From Mycolicibacterium iranicum (lineage in GTDB: Bacteria > Actinomycetota > Actinomycetes > Mycobacteriales > Mycobacteriaceae): a stretch of 64,000 nucleotides of DNA. The notes under the pieces were generated by a model. The model was not told where the DNA came from. It was given only the letters and a program-made list of their open reading frames with translations, and did not search any database. Location of the stretch: assembly GCF_002101705.1 (NCBI RefSeq), contig NZ_LQPC01000026.1, positions 186,001 to 250,000 on the forward strand, read 5' to 3'. Positions 19,260 through 27,581 of this stretch are shown one piece after another; position 1 is the stretch's first letter, and each line of letters starts with the position of its first letter. Both the position numbers and the translations under genes were made by a program.

Positions 19260-19274
19260 ATGTGACTCACAGTT
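19260..19274. promoter_or_regulatory. Putative operator, copy 1 (ATGTGACTCACAGTT)
   Basis: This copy contains the odd-centred palindrome TGTGACTCACA at 19261-19271. A second copy at 19315-19329 differs at two positions. Both lie in the 131-bp gap between the TetR gene and the start of the acyl-CoA synthetase gene. Confidence 0.45.
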
Positions 19275-19314
19275 TCAGTGTAGCCAATGGCCTTAACAGG
19301 TCATTCTATCCCTC

Positions 19315-19329
19315 ATGTGAATCTCAGTT
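19315..19329. promoter_or_regulatory. Putative operator, copy 2 (ATGTGAATCTCAGTT)
   Basis: A direct repeat of the 19260 copy, 55 bp away, just downstream of the TetR stop codon. The likely binder is the TetR protein encoded next to it; this is inferred from position. Confidence 0.4.
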
Positions 19330-19333
19330 CTGG

Positions 19334-19921
19334 CTATCTGACGAGCGGCGCCAGATAGGTCTGGGCGTACCGGGCCACCGCGTCGGCGTTGTCGACGTCC
19401 AGGACGTCGGTGTTGACCTGCACCAGCGATACCGCGAGCCGGATGTGCACCTCCGCGACGGCCAGCAGCTGGTCGTCGGGCATCGTCGCGCCCGCCGCGC
19501 GCAACGCTTTCGCCATCGCGGTCGCGGCGCTCACGAGGAACAGCCGGGCCTCGTCGACCATCTCGGCGGACGCGGTGTACTCCCCGTCGAGTTGCAGGAA
19601 CCGGCGCATCACCGGCTCGCCGGTCAGCAGACGCACGCCTTCGCGGAACGCGGCGACCGCCGCCTGCTGCGGGCCGGAATCGATCGCCACCGTCTGCAGG
19701 CGGGCCATCGCGAAGTCGAAGGTCTGGCGGCCCAGTTCCGTGATCAGTGCGTCCCGGCTGGGAAATCGGCGGTACAACGTGCTGCGGCTGACGCCGGCCT
19801 GCCGCGCGACCACATCCATGCTGAGCCGGCCCACCCCGACGAGCGCTACCTCTTCGGCCGCGGCCTTGAGGATCGCCGACTCCTGCTCGGTGGGGCTGTC
19901 GGTGTTGCGTGCGCGTCGCAT
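19334..19921 (-). CDS. TetR family transcriptional regulator
   Basis: A 195-residue regulator. The N-terminal helix-turn-helix is at about residues 30-58 (LSMDVVARQAGVSRSTLYRRF, then PSRDALI). The C-terminal part is an all-helical ligand domain. It lies 7 nt after the DUF2236 gene and upstream of the acyl-CoA synthetase gene. It probably regulates the lipid-use genes at the distal end of this leftward cluster. Confidence 0.87.
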   Translation of the reverse strand: MRRARNTDSPTEQESAILKAAAEEVALVGVGRLSMDVVARQAGVSRSTLYRRFPSRDALITELGRQTFDFAMARLQTVAIDSGPQQAAVAAFREGVRLLTGEPVMRRFLQLDGEYTASAEMVDEARLFLVSAATAMAKALRAAGATMPDDQLLAVAEVHIRLAVSLVQVNTDVLDVDNADAVARYAQTYLAPLVR

Positions 19922-19928
19922 AGGGACG

Positions 19929-20888
19929 TCAGCCGGCCGGGCACCGGCCAGGCGGCGGCGCGAATGTGTCGAGGGCGACGGAACGGTGTAACCGCACCAA
20001 CTTCTCGTACTCGATCCTGTTGCGGGCCAGCGGGATCAGCAGAATCCGATCCGGGAGAGTCCGCCACGCCAGCTGCAGAACCCTCGTGTACAGCGCGAAC
20101 TCGCGGTCGTGGCGGGGCTCCCACCGGAAACCTGTCATCTCCCGGATGCCCGGATGCAGGATGCCGAACGAACACACCGTGACGACGCGGCCGGCGAGGG
20201 GACGGACAGCCATCCATCCCGGCGTCAGCGCCAACCGCAGCATCGGCGGAAGAACAAGGGTCGGCAGCGGCAGCTTCGTCAGGTTCTCGGTGACGCGGCG
20301 CAGAAACGGATTCGACGCCAGCCCGGATTGGACCATCGATTCGTAGTATGCGGTCGCTTCGGCGTAAGTGGCCGGCAACTTTGCGTTCTTGCCGGGCAGT
20401 TCGAGCGAGCGGAAGCTCTCCAGCAATTGCTGATAGGCGACCTCCTGCTCGTCGTCGGTCATCGTGATGCCGGTGCAGGGAGTGAACGACTTCAGCACCA
20501 CGAACAGTCCGCTCATGGCGATCCAGTTCCACAGCTGGGGATCCAGGGCGCTGTATCGGACGTCGGCGAAGTCACCCGTGCCGCGGCCGCGCACCTCGCG
20601 GTGCATCGTCTTGAGACGCTCACCTTCGGCGGCTCGGTCGGTGGCGTCGCCCCAGATGGCGAGGAGCGCCGAAAAGCCGCTCCTGACACCACGATCGGCG
20701 AAGTTGTTGGCGAATCGTCCCGTCTTGTCCACGGCGGCGGCAACCGGGACGAGGGCGACCTCGTCGAACGCTGCTGCCCCGAAGAAGCCGCCGAGCACGC
20801 TTCCGGAGTGTTTACGAAACTCGTAGATGACCTCGGGCCGGACTGTCCCGGCGACGGTGTCGGAGAACTCACCTGCGATCGCGACCAT
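19929..20888 (-). CDS. DUF2236 / MpaB-type oxygenase family protein
   Basis: A 319-residue protein of the MpaB/latex-clearing-like DUF2236 family, alpha-helical haem proteins often encoded near lipid-degradation genes. The segment WGDATDRAAEGERLKTMHREVRG near residue 75 carries the conserved MH..VRG pattern, and DPQLWNWIAMSG follows near residue 115. I chose the ATG at 20888 because GGGAGG stands 4 nt upstream; an alternative start nine codons earlier lacks this. It has its own promoter and leads the TetR gene. Confidence 0.78.
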   Translation of the reverse strand: MVAIAGEFSDTVAGTVRPEVIYEFRKHSGSVLGGFFGAAAFDEVALVPVAAAVDKTGRFANNFADRGVRSGFSALLAIWGDATDRAAEGERLKTMHREVRGRGTGDFADVRYSALDPQLWNWIAMSGLFVVLKSFTPCTGITMTDDEQEVAYQQLLESFRSLELPGKNAKLPATYAEATAYYESMVQSGLASNPFLRRVTENLTKLPLPTLVLPPMLRLALTPGWMAVRPLAGRVVTVCSFGILHPGIREMTGFRWEPRHDREFALYTRVLQLAWRTLPDRILLIPLARNRIEYEKLVRLHRSVALDTFAPPPGRCPAG

Positions 20889-20917
20889 GACGCCTCCCGA
20901 CAGTGTCGTTGGCACAA

Positions 20918-20945
20918 AGACTAGCGACTTGTGTCAACATGTCAA
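20918..20945 (-). promoter_or_regulatory. Predicted promoter of the DUF2236-TetR genes
   Basis: On the minus strand TTGACA (20945-20940), a 16-bp spacer and TAGTCT (20923-20918) match a housekeeping sigma promoter. A second TTGACA overlaps it 8 bp downstream (TTGACATGTTGACA), which could also serve as an operator. The predicted RNA start lies about 22 nt before the ATG at 20888. Confidence 0.5.
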
Positions 20946-20965
20946 TATGCCGACCGGTCGCCCCG

Positions 20966-21550
20966 TCAGGCGCCCACGCACACACCCGAATCGCGGATCG
21001 CCCTGCCGTACACGTTGGCCGTCGCGATGTTGGCGTTGATCTGCCCCGACGGAAGCCGCCGCCTGATCTTGTCGCTGATCTGAGTGAACTGGTACCACAG
21101 CCGGTAGATCGAATCACCGTGGAAGAGCGGCGAATACTCGCTCTGGTCGGGGTAGTTGACGATGAACAGGGTGTGCGCACGCCGATCGAGGAAGGCTGCC
21201 GACTGATCGAGGTTGGCCGCGACGATATCGCCTGCGTGGCCGACTCCTGGAGCGGTCCAATCGTCATCCTGGTCGCCCAGGTAATGCTGGAAGCCATAGA
21301 CCTGATTCATGAGTTGGTCGTACTGGGCGTTGAACCACTGGCAGGACTCCCGCTCGGCGGTGAGCTGTTCGGGCGAGACACGGCTCCGCCACAGGTTGTA
21401 CGGGAACACCGTGTCATTGGGCGCCCAGCTCGACGGGTACGGCGTGAATACCGGCAGTGTGGGCGCCGCTCCGTCGACGTCCGGCTGGGCGTGGCTGACG
21501 GGCGCGAGGAGAATCGAGATGATCAGAGCCGACAGGAGCCCGCGGAACAT
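20966..21550 (-). CDS. Secreted protein of unknown function
   Basis: A 194-residue protein with a clear signal peptide (FRGLLSALIISILLAPVSHA, then QPDVDG). The mature part is rich in aromatic residues (YPSSWAPNDTVFPYNLWR) and has a long amphipathic helix (SPEQLTAERESCQWFNAQYD). There is one Cys mid-protein and one near the end (DSGVCVGA). No family recognised. The ATG at 21550 lies 3 bp before the stop of the MPT64-like gene, so the two are cotranscribed at the end of the mce cluster. Confidence 0.65.
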   Translation of the reverse strand: MFRGLLSALIISILLAPVSHAQPDVDGAAPTLPVFTPYPSSWAPNDTVFPYNLWRSRVSPEQLTAERESCQWFNAQYDQLMNQVYGFQHYLGDQDDDWTAPGVGHAGDIVAANLDQSAAFLDRRAHTLFIVNYPDQSEYSPLFHGDSIYRLWYQFTQISDKIRRRLPSGQINANIATANVYGRAIRDSGVCVGA

Positions 21551-21552
21551 GC

Positions 21553-22338
21553 TCAGGTCCCACCGAATTCGGGACGCAGGATCGGCGCGAGGGCGGCGAG
21601 CGGGATGTGTGCCTGAACCGTGCCGCCATCCATCGACCACTGCATGATCCCCGGCGTGAAGTTCGTCGGTGAATCGCGCCCTACCGGATAGTCAGGCATG
21701 TACAGCACAAGGTCGTCGGGGGTCAGTGCCCATGCCTTGTAGCCACCCGAGTACACCTTGTCAGGCGTCCAGCGGTCGGCGACGAAGGGATAGCTGCCCG
21801 GCTGGTGCGGTGGCGGAGCAGCGTCGAGCGCGCGAACGATGAATGGGTGCGCCAGCGGCGGGATGGCCGCGAGGCCGTTACCGGGCTTGAGCACATCGAC
21901 CAGTTGCAGCCTTGCCCCCGTAGACATGTCGAAGGTGAAAGTGCGGTAGGCGTTGTTGAAGTCGGGCCCGTCGGCGTGGTACGTCTCCCGGTAGACGAGG
22001 CTGGCGATCGGACCGCGCCGGAAGATCTGATAGTTGCCCTCGCCGAAGCTGTCGGCAACCATCTTCGTGCCTACGGTCCTCCAGTTGTTCACGAGTGCGC
22101 TCAGGTAGTCCCGCACTACGGGACCGGCCACCGGATCGTCGACGAACTCGGCAGGGATCGCGATCTTGATGTCGCGGATCGCTTTTCGCTCGGAGGTCAC
22201 GGTGGTGCGGCAGTACTGGCCATCCCAGATTCCGCCGAGGCCCTCACAGAACGACACGACCGAGGCCGACGCGCCCGGTGCGAGCGTCAGCAGCCCGGCG
22301 ACCGTCATCGCTGCTACCGCGATCTTGGCAGTTCGCAT
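21553..22338 (-). CDS. MPT64-like secreted protein (RsiV/DUF3298 family)
   Basis: A 261-residue secreted protein. The signal peptide ends at GASASVVS and is followed by FCEGLGGIWDGQYCRTTV, the Cys-rich start seen in the mycobacterial antigen MPT64. The C-terminal part (YRTFTFDMSTGARLQLVDVL, then AHIPLAAL) matches the DUF3298/RsiV-like fold. No enzymatic function is established for this family. It is encoded after the Mce-associated gene with an 8-bp gap, so it may belong to the import machinery. The start at 22338 gives the signal peptide. Confidence 0.75.
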   Translation of the reverse strand: MRTAKIAVAAMTVAGLLTLAPGASASVVSFCEGLGGIWDGQYCRTTVTSERKAIRDIKIAIPAEFVDDPVAGPVVRDYLSALVNNWRTVGTKMVADSFGEGNYQIFRRGPIASLVYRETYHADGPDFNNAYRTFTFDMSTGARLQLVDVLKPGNGLAAIPPLAHPFIVRALDAAPPPHQPGSYPFVADRWTPDKVYSGGYKAWALTPDDLVLYMPDYPVGRDSPTNFTPGIMQWSMDGGTVQAHIPLAALAPILRPEFGGT

Positions 22339-22346
22339 CACGGCGC

Positions 22347-22949
22347 TCAGGGAAGCTCGACTTTGCTTGCACGCCAACGTCCATCGACGTACTGCATGGT
22401 CATTTTGATCCGGCTGCGGTCGATCCGCGGATCGGGAACGGCACTGTTGGACACCGACTGGTCCACGAACAGCAGCACGACCACCTTGTCCTTGGTCTCC
22501 GACTGGATCGCCGACTCCACGACGACACCGTGTGCCGCCGCCTTGTTATCGATCAGCAGCTGGCGCAGCTGCATGCTCGACTGCGAGTACATGTCCTTGA
22601 ATTCACCGGTCGCGCCGTCGAGCACCTGGTTGAAATTCTCGTCGACCTTTGCGGCGTCGATGCTGGTGAGCACCTGCGCATATTGCACAGCGGCCGCCTG
22701 GGCCTGCTGCCCCGCGCGGGCGACCTCGTGGTCCCGCCACATCTGCCACCCGAGGAATCCCGATGCCCCAAGGCTGCCCGCGAGAAGCAGGGCGACGCCG
22801 ACCCCGATCACACGCCGCCACGATCGGACCGGCTTGCCCCCATCGGGTTCGGGCGAGCCTTCCTCGGCGTCGGTTGCCTCGGCGTCGGCGTCGGTTACCT
22901 CGGCATCGATCTTCTCGTCGTCGAGTTCCGAGTCGGTGGTGACGGACAT
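22347..22949 (-). CDS. Mce-associated membrane protein (Mas)
   Basis: A 200-residue protein with an acidic N-terminal tail (residues 1-40), one transmembrane helix at about 46-68 (VIGVGVALLLAGSLGASGFL) and an extracytoplasmic domain ending in YVDGRWRASKVELP. The helix plus SnoaL/NTF2-like domain is the usual plan of Mce-associated proteins, which stabilise or assist Mce complexes. It lies 18 nt downstream of mceF in the same operon. Confidence 0.82.
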   Translation of the reverse strand: MSVTTDSELDDEKIDAEVTDADAEATDAEEGSPEPDGGKPVRSWRRVIGVGVALLLAGSLGASGFLGWQMWRDHEVARAGQQAQAAAVQYAQVLTSIDAAKVDENFNQVLDGATGEFKDMYSQSSMQLRQLLIDNKAAAHGVVVESAIQSETKDKVVVLLFVDQSVSNSAVPDPRIDRSRIKMTMQYVDGRWRASKVELP

Positions 22950-22967
22950 GTCAGCTCCTTGGGTTTG

Positions 22968-24218
22968 TCAGCGTGGCGGTTCGATCGGCAGTGTCGGGCC
23001 GCCGTACGGCGTGGGAATCGTGTAGCGGCCCTTGGGGGTCGGGTCGGTGGTACGCCCGAGGTCGGCACCCGGCGGCGGACCGGCAGTGTCGTCTCCCGCC
23101 GGCCGCGGGGCGTTCTTGGCACCCCGCACCAGGACGCCCGGGTGGTCGTCGCGACAGTAGGTGTACATGAATGGTTCGGGATAGTCCGCCGATGACGGTG
23201 GCAGCCTGGGCGTGCCGTAGTCGCAGGAGTACCGGGGATAGATGTCACCGGTGGCCCAGAGACCGTTGTCGTGCATGATGCTGCCGATGGCGTCGAGCAC
23301 CGACGTGCGGTAGTTCGGGAACAAAGCGTTGAGCGCGGGCACTCGCAGATGCAGCAGCTGCGACGTGGAGGCGAGGCTGCCGAGCAGCTGCACCATCGTC
23401 TCCGAGTTGTCGGTGAACAGGTTGTCGACGGACGCCAGCGTCTCCGGGGTGCGGTTGGTGAGCGTACGGAAGCCCTCACGCATCCTGTCGACACCGTCGA
23501 ACGTTTCACTGAGGTTCGCCGACGCCACATCGATGCCTGCGTTCTTGTCAGCGGCGAGCGTCAGCACGACCCGGCTGGTGCGCAAGGTGCTCGCAGTTTC
23601 GGGAAGCACCGAATCCAGCGTCGTGAGCAGGAATGTGCCGCCGTCGATGACATCGGCGAGCTTCTGCGGCCCCGCTTCGCTCATGCTCAGTTCGCGCTTG
23701 ATGAGCTCAAGCTTGTCGGGATCGACCTGGCCGAGCGCCCCATCGGCGTTGGCGAGAAGGTCCGCGAGGCTCACCGGCACGGTGCTGTCGCTCTGCGCCA
23801 CGACGCTGCCGTCTCCGAGATAGGGCCCTTCGTCGTTCGCGGCGACGAAGTCGATGTACTGTTCGCCCGCCGGGGAGAGCCCCGAGACGCGGACCGCGCT
23901 CGAGATCGGCACCGCGACCGAGGAATCGACGGAGACGACGGCATTGACGCCTGCAGGCGTGATGTCGAGTCGTTCGACGCGGCCGATCGGCACTCCCCGC
24001 AGCGTCACGTTCTGGTTCGGCAGCAGGCCCGCCGACTCGGGCAACTCGACCGTCACGCGGTAGCTCGACGCAAGCGGATTCACCTGCAGCGCTCCGAGAA
24101 ACAAGTACATCGACGCGACGACAAGTGTCATGATCAGGGCTGTGGTCGACAGCCACGCACGTCGGCGGTGCCCTGCGCGGGCCACGCGAACCGCTGTGTC
24201 GGCGAGTGATCCGATCAT
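22968..24218 (-). CDS. MceF-family substrate-binding protein
   Basis: A 416-residue Mce protein. One N-terminal helix (WLSTTALIMTLVVASMYLFL) anchors the MlaD/Mce domain (YRVTVELPESAGLLPNQNVT and RGVPIGRVERLDITPAG). A helical region follows, with a Pro-rich C-terminus ending in GGPTLPIEPPR. It is the last of six Mce subunits that should form a hexameric lipid-transport channel across the periplasm. Its ATG overlaps the mceE stop as ATGA. The lipid imported by this particular operon is unknown. Confidence 0.87.
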   Translation of the reverse strand: MIGSLADTAVRVARAGHRRRAWLSTTALIMTLVVASMYLFLGALQVNPLASSYRVTVELPESAGLLPNQNVTLRGVPIGRVERLDITPAGVNAVVSVDSSVAVPISSAVRVSGLSPAGEQYIDFVAANDEGPYLGDGSVVAQSDSTVPVSLADLLANADGALGQVDPDKLELIKRELSMSEAGPQKLADVIDGGTFLLTTLDSVLPETASTLRTSRVVLTLAADKNAGIDVASANLSETFDGVDRMREGFRTLTNRTPETLASVDNLFTDNSETMVQLLGSLASTSQLLHLRVPALNALFPNYRTSVLDAIGSIMHDNGLWATGDIYPRYSCDYGTPRLPPSSADYPEPFMYTYCRDDHPGVLVRGAKNAPRPAGDDTAGPPPGADLGRTTDPTPKGRYTIPTPYGGPTLPIEPPR

Positions 24219-25432
24219 CGTGGCGGCTCCCCCGGCGGTGGCGACGGAGCGGGGGCTGGTACGGGCGCGATCACACCGGGTTCGGTGGGACTCGGGATCA
24301 CCGGCACCTGTGGGGCGCCCGGCCCTTTGCCGACGATCCGCTCCTGCAAGCGGTAGAGGGTGTACTGCAGTGAGCCGACCAGCTGGTGCCAGTTGTACCG
24401 CTTGGGACCGTGCAGCCCCGGGTCTCCGGCAAATCCGATGTCAGGGATCGATCCGAGGATCAGTCTGTCGATACTGGCCCGCACCGCGATCGCGTTGCTG
24501 GTTGTCGCCTTCACGAACGGCGGCATCAACCTGTTGAGCGCGTAGAGGTTCGCATCCGGTGTCAGCACCACGTCGTTCCACGCACCGGCGATCGTGTTGA
24601 CGTCGGCCACGACGCTGCGGCCGCTGGTGTCGGTGCCCGCGACGGACGGGAACTTCTGCAGTTGCTCGGCAGTGTCACCGAGTTGCACCACCAGATCGGC
24701 GATTTCGGTGGTGTGCGCGGCAAGTGTGTCCGTCGCCGGGCCTGCGGCGTCCATCACCTCGCCGAGTGCTTGGTTCTTGTCCTCGAGCTGGTCGACGAGC
24801 CGCGACGTCTCGGTCAGGGCCGACGAGATCTCCTCCGAGCGGTTGTTCAGGGTGCCGAGGGTGTGGTTGGTCTTGCGGATCAACGTCCCGAACGCCTGAC
24901 CTTGATCGCCGGTGGCCTTGCCGAGGCCGTTGATGATGTTGGTGAAGTTCCGTACCGCTCCGCCGTTGACGAGAATTGCTGCCGAGCTCAGGACCGACTC
25001 GACTGTTGCTGCGGCCGCGGTGGATTCGAGACCGATGGTGTCGCCGTCGCGGAGCAGAGGTGCGCCCGGTGCCGTGGTCGCGGGTGGCTTGAGGGCGACG
25101 AACACGTCACCGAGCGGAGTCGCCGACCGCAGTTCGGCGGCACTGCCACGGGGCAGTTGAACGCCGTCCCTGATCCGCAGGGTGGTGACCGCGGTGTAGT
25201 TGCGGGCCTCCATCGAGACGAGCTCGCCCACGTCGGCACCGGCCAGCTTCACCTTCGCCATCGCGGGCAGGTTGAGAGCGTTGGAGAACACGGCGGTGAG
25301 CGTGTACCCGTCCGATCCGCCACCGGGAGCTGGCAGCGAGAGACTCGCCAAACCCTCCGTGGCGCAGGCCGATGCAGACAGGCACGCCGTCATCACCAGT
25401 GCCAGTGCGGTTCTGGCCGGCCGCGCGATCAC
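24215..25432 (-). CDS. MceE-family lipoprotein (LprK-like)
   Basis: A 405-residue Mce lipoprotein. The signal peptide ends in LSASAC (Cys23), as expected for the E subunit, the only lipidated Mce protein. The MlaD domain (YTLTAVFSNALNLPAMAKVK, then DVGELVSM) follows, then helices, then a Pro-rich tail. The GTG at 25432 was chosen because it overlaps the mceD stop as GTGA and gives a proper lipoprotein signal. Confidence 0.87.
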   Translation of the reverse strand: MIARPARTALALVMTACLSASACATEGLASLSLPAPGGGSDGYTLTAVFSNALNLPAMAKVKLAGADVGELVSMEARNYTAVTTLRIRDGVQLPRGSAAELRSATPLGDVFVALKPPATTAPGAPLLRDGDTIGLESTAAAATVESVLSSAAILVNGGAVRNFTNIINGLGKATGDQGQAFGTLIRKTNHTLGTLNNRSEEISSALTETSRLVDQLEDKNQALGEVMDAAGPATDTLAAHTTEIADLVVQLGDTAEQLQKFPSVAGTDTSGRSVVADVNTIAGAWNDVVLTPDANLYALNRLMPPFVKATTSNAIAVRASIDRLILGSIPDIGFAGDPGLHGPKRYNWHQLVGSLQYTLYRLQERIVGKGPGAPQVPVIPSPTEPGVIAPVPAPAPSPPPGEPPR

Positions 25433-26544
25433 TTCTGCCCCATGGCGGCCAGTCCGTCGAGGACGTAGCTGAGACCGAAATCGGGGCCGAAGTCCTGGAG
25501 GGTTCCAGTGCTGCAGCCCAACTGGCGCAGGCCCATCATGTTGCACATCTCCTTGACCGTCTGGGTGTCGAACAACACTTTGTCGGTCAGTACGTGGACG
25601 CGCACCGCACCGTTGGTCCGGTCGATTGCGTTGTAGATGTTGTCGAGCGTCATCGGGGCCACGTCGAGGAACTCGGCGAGGTCACGCTGATGCTCGACCG
25701 TTGTGGTGAGCGCGGTGTCGCCGTTGGCCACGATCTGCTTGATCGCGTCGCGGTGGGTGTCGAGCACTTCACCGAGCTGGTTGATGACGTCGTTGAGCTT
25801 TCGGCCCGTGGTACCCGAGCCGAAGTTCTCGTCGGCCAGGATCTGGCTGAGTTGCCTTATGGTCGAGCCGAAGTCTCGCAGGGTGGCGTCGTTGTCCGCT
25901 GCCGCTTGGAACAGCGTGCTGACATTACGGATGATGGTGGTGAGTTGATCGCGCGTCACCTCGCCGCGATCTGAGCTGAGCCGCAGCGCCACGGACAGTT
26001 GGCCGAGGGCATCCTTCATCGCCTGTCCGTTCCCGTCCGCGATCGTAGCGCTGGCGTTGACGACGTCTGCGACGGGACCCTGCCCGTTGCCGTCACCGCG
26101 CAACGAGGTGGACAGCTTGTCGAGAACGTCGAGAACGCGGGCGAACTCGACGGGTGTCCGGGTGCGATTGAGGCCGATGGTGTCGTGGTCCTGCAAGGTC
26201 GGGCCGTCCCGGTACGGAGGGGTCAGCTCGATCTGACGGTCGGTGAGAATCGAATTGGAGATCGTCACCGCCATCACGTCCGCGGGTACCCGGACATCGC
26301 CGTCCACCGAGAACTCGACCTCGACGTAGCCGCCCTTCGGAACGATCTTCTGCACAGTTCCGACGGGCATCCCGAGCACGGCGACGGTGTTTCCTTCGTA
26401 CAGTCCTGCAGCGCTGTCGAATTGAGCGGTGACCGAGATCGTGTTCATCTTGTCCCCGAGGTAGGTCCACGCCAGGGATGCCACCAGCATCGCCGCGACG
26501 AGGCCGGTCACCGCGACGGCGACCCATTTCGACCGTGTGCTCAT
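25429..26544 (-). CDS. MceD-family substrate-binding protein
   Basis: A 371-residue Mce protein. The membrane anchor (WVAVAVTGLVAAMLVASLAW) leads into the MlaD domain (ISVTAQFDSAAGLYEGNTVA, then LGMPVGTVQKIVPKG). The C-terminus is a Cys-containing helical domain (CNMMGLRQLGCSTGT). The ATG at 26544 shares one base with the mceC stop. It lacks the long Pro-rich tail found in some MceD proteins. Confidence 0.86.
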   Translation of the reverse strand: MSTRSKWVAVAVTGLVAAMLVASLAWTYLGDKMNTISVTAQFDSAAGLYEGNTVAVLGMPVGTVQKIVPKGGYVEVEFSVDGDVRVPADVMAVTISNSILTDRQIELTPPYRDGPTLQDHDTIGLNRTRTPVEFARVLDVLDKLSTSLRGDGNGQGPVADVVNASATIADGNGQAMKDALGQLSVALRLSSDRGEVTRDQLTTIIRNVSTLFQAAADNDATLRDFGSTIRQLSQILADENFGSGTTGRKLNDVINQLGEVLDTHRDAIKQIVANGDTALTTTVEHQRDLAEFLDVAPMTLDNIYNAIDRTNGAVRVHVLTDKVLFDTQTVKEMCNMMGLRQLGCSTGTLQDFGPDFGLSYVLDGLAAMGQK

Positions 26545-27581
26545 CACTTGCAGTCCTTCAGGTATTCGATCATCCCGAACTGTTTGGCGCGGCCACTGAT
26601 CGCACACATCCACGAATCCACCAACAGCCCGTTGGCAGCGTTGAAGTCCACGGCGTTACCCGAACCCGTCGCGTTGGCGAGGTTGCGGAGTGCGACAGGA
26701 CCGGCCTGCAATGTGCTGCGAACCAGATCGTCGTGCTGGCCCAGCATGTTCGACAGATCGCGAACGTTGACCAGCAGCGCTTCGAGCTCGGGACGGTCCT
26801 CGATGACGAGGTCGCTCAGCGTCTGGACGAGGTTTGTGATGGCGTCCAGCAGCGCGTGGAAAGACGCTCGGCGCATGACGAATTCGCCGACCAGGCTGTT
26901 GCCCTGCCGCACCATGGCCGCGATGTTGGACTGCTGACGGCGCAGTGTGTTGCTGACCACCTCGGTGGTCTCCAGCAGCGACCCCAACTGATCACGCCGC
27001 TCGGCGAGGATACGGGCCAGTGTATGGGTGTTCTCCAACGCCTGAGGTACCACCGGCGGCAGGCCCTGGAGCTGCCTGCCCAGAATGGACAGGGTCTCGG
27101 CGAATTTGTCGGAGTCGACCTGTTCGTAGGTGGTCGTCACATCGGTGAGCGCCTCCTGAAGGTCGTAGGGGACCTCGGTGTGCGCCAGGTCGAAGGTGTC
27201 CTCGGGCAACGACCCCTGACCGTCGGGTTCCAGAGCCAGATACCGCGACCCAAGGATGGTCGTGATCTTGATGACGGCTCGCGAGTCCTCGCCGAGTGCG
27301 ACATCGTTGCGGACGGTGAACTCGCCGACGACATGGTCACCCGCAAGCTCCATGCTCTTCACCTCGCCGACGGGAATTCCAGCCACTGTTACCGGATTTC
27401 CCTTCTGCAGCGCCGCGGCTTGGAGAAACTGTGCGGTGAACGTGCGGTAGCCGACATCGGCGGCCTTGAACAGCAGCATGGCTCCGATCAGCACGGCGAC
27501 CACGGCGATCGACACGAAGCCCAGGGTGGCCCGCCGATAGGTGCGCAGCCCCTCACGCAACGACATCCTCGTCTCAGCCAT
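26544..27581 (-). CDS. MceC-family substrate-binding protein
   Basis: A 345-residue Mce protein with an anchor helix (LGFVSIAVVAVLIGAMLLF), the MlaD domain (VTVAGIPVGEVKSMELAGDH) and an extended helical part ending FGMIEYLKDCK. The ATG at 27581 lies 8 bp inside mceB (ATGGCTGA), so the two are translationally coupled. The domain order and length fit the C subunit. Confidence 0.86.
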   Translation of the reverse strand: MAETRMSLREGLRTYRRATLGFVSIAVVAVLIGAMLLFKAADVGYRTFTAQFLQAAALQKGNPVTVAGIPVGEVKSMELAGDHVVGEFTVRNDVALGEDSRAVIKITTILGSRYLALEPDGQGSLPEDTFDLAHTEVPYDLQEALTDVTTTYEQVDSDKFAETLSILGRQLQGLPPVVPQALENTHTLARILAERRDQLGSLLETTEVVSNTLRRQQSNIAAMVRQGNSLVGEFVMRRASFHALLDAITNLVQTLSDLVIEDRPELEALLVNVRDLSNMLGQHDDLVRSTLQAGPVALRNLANATGSGNAVDFNAANGLLVDSWMCAISGRAKQFGMIEYLKDCK

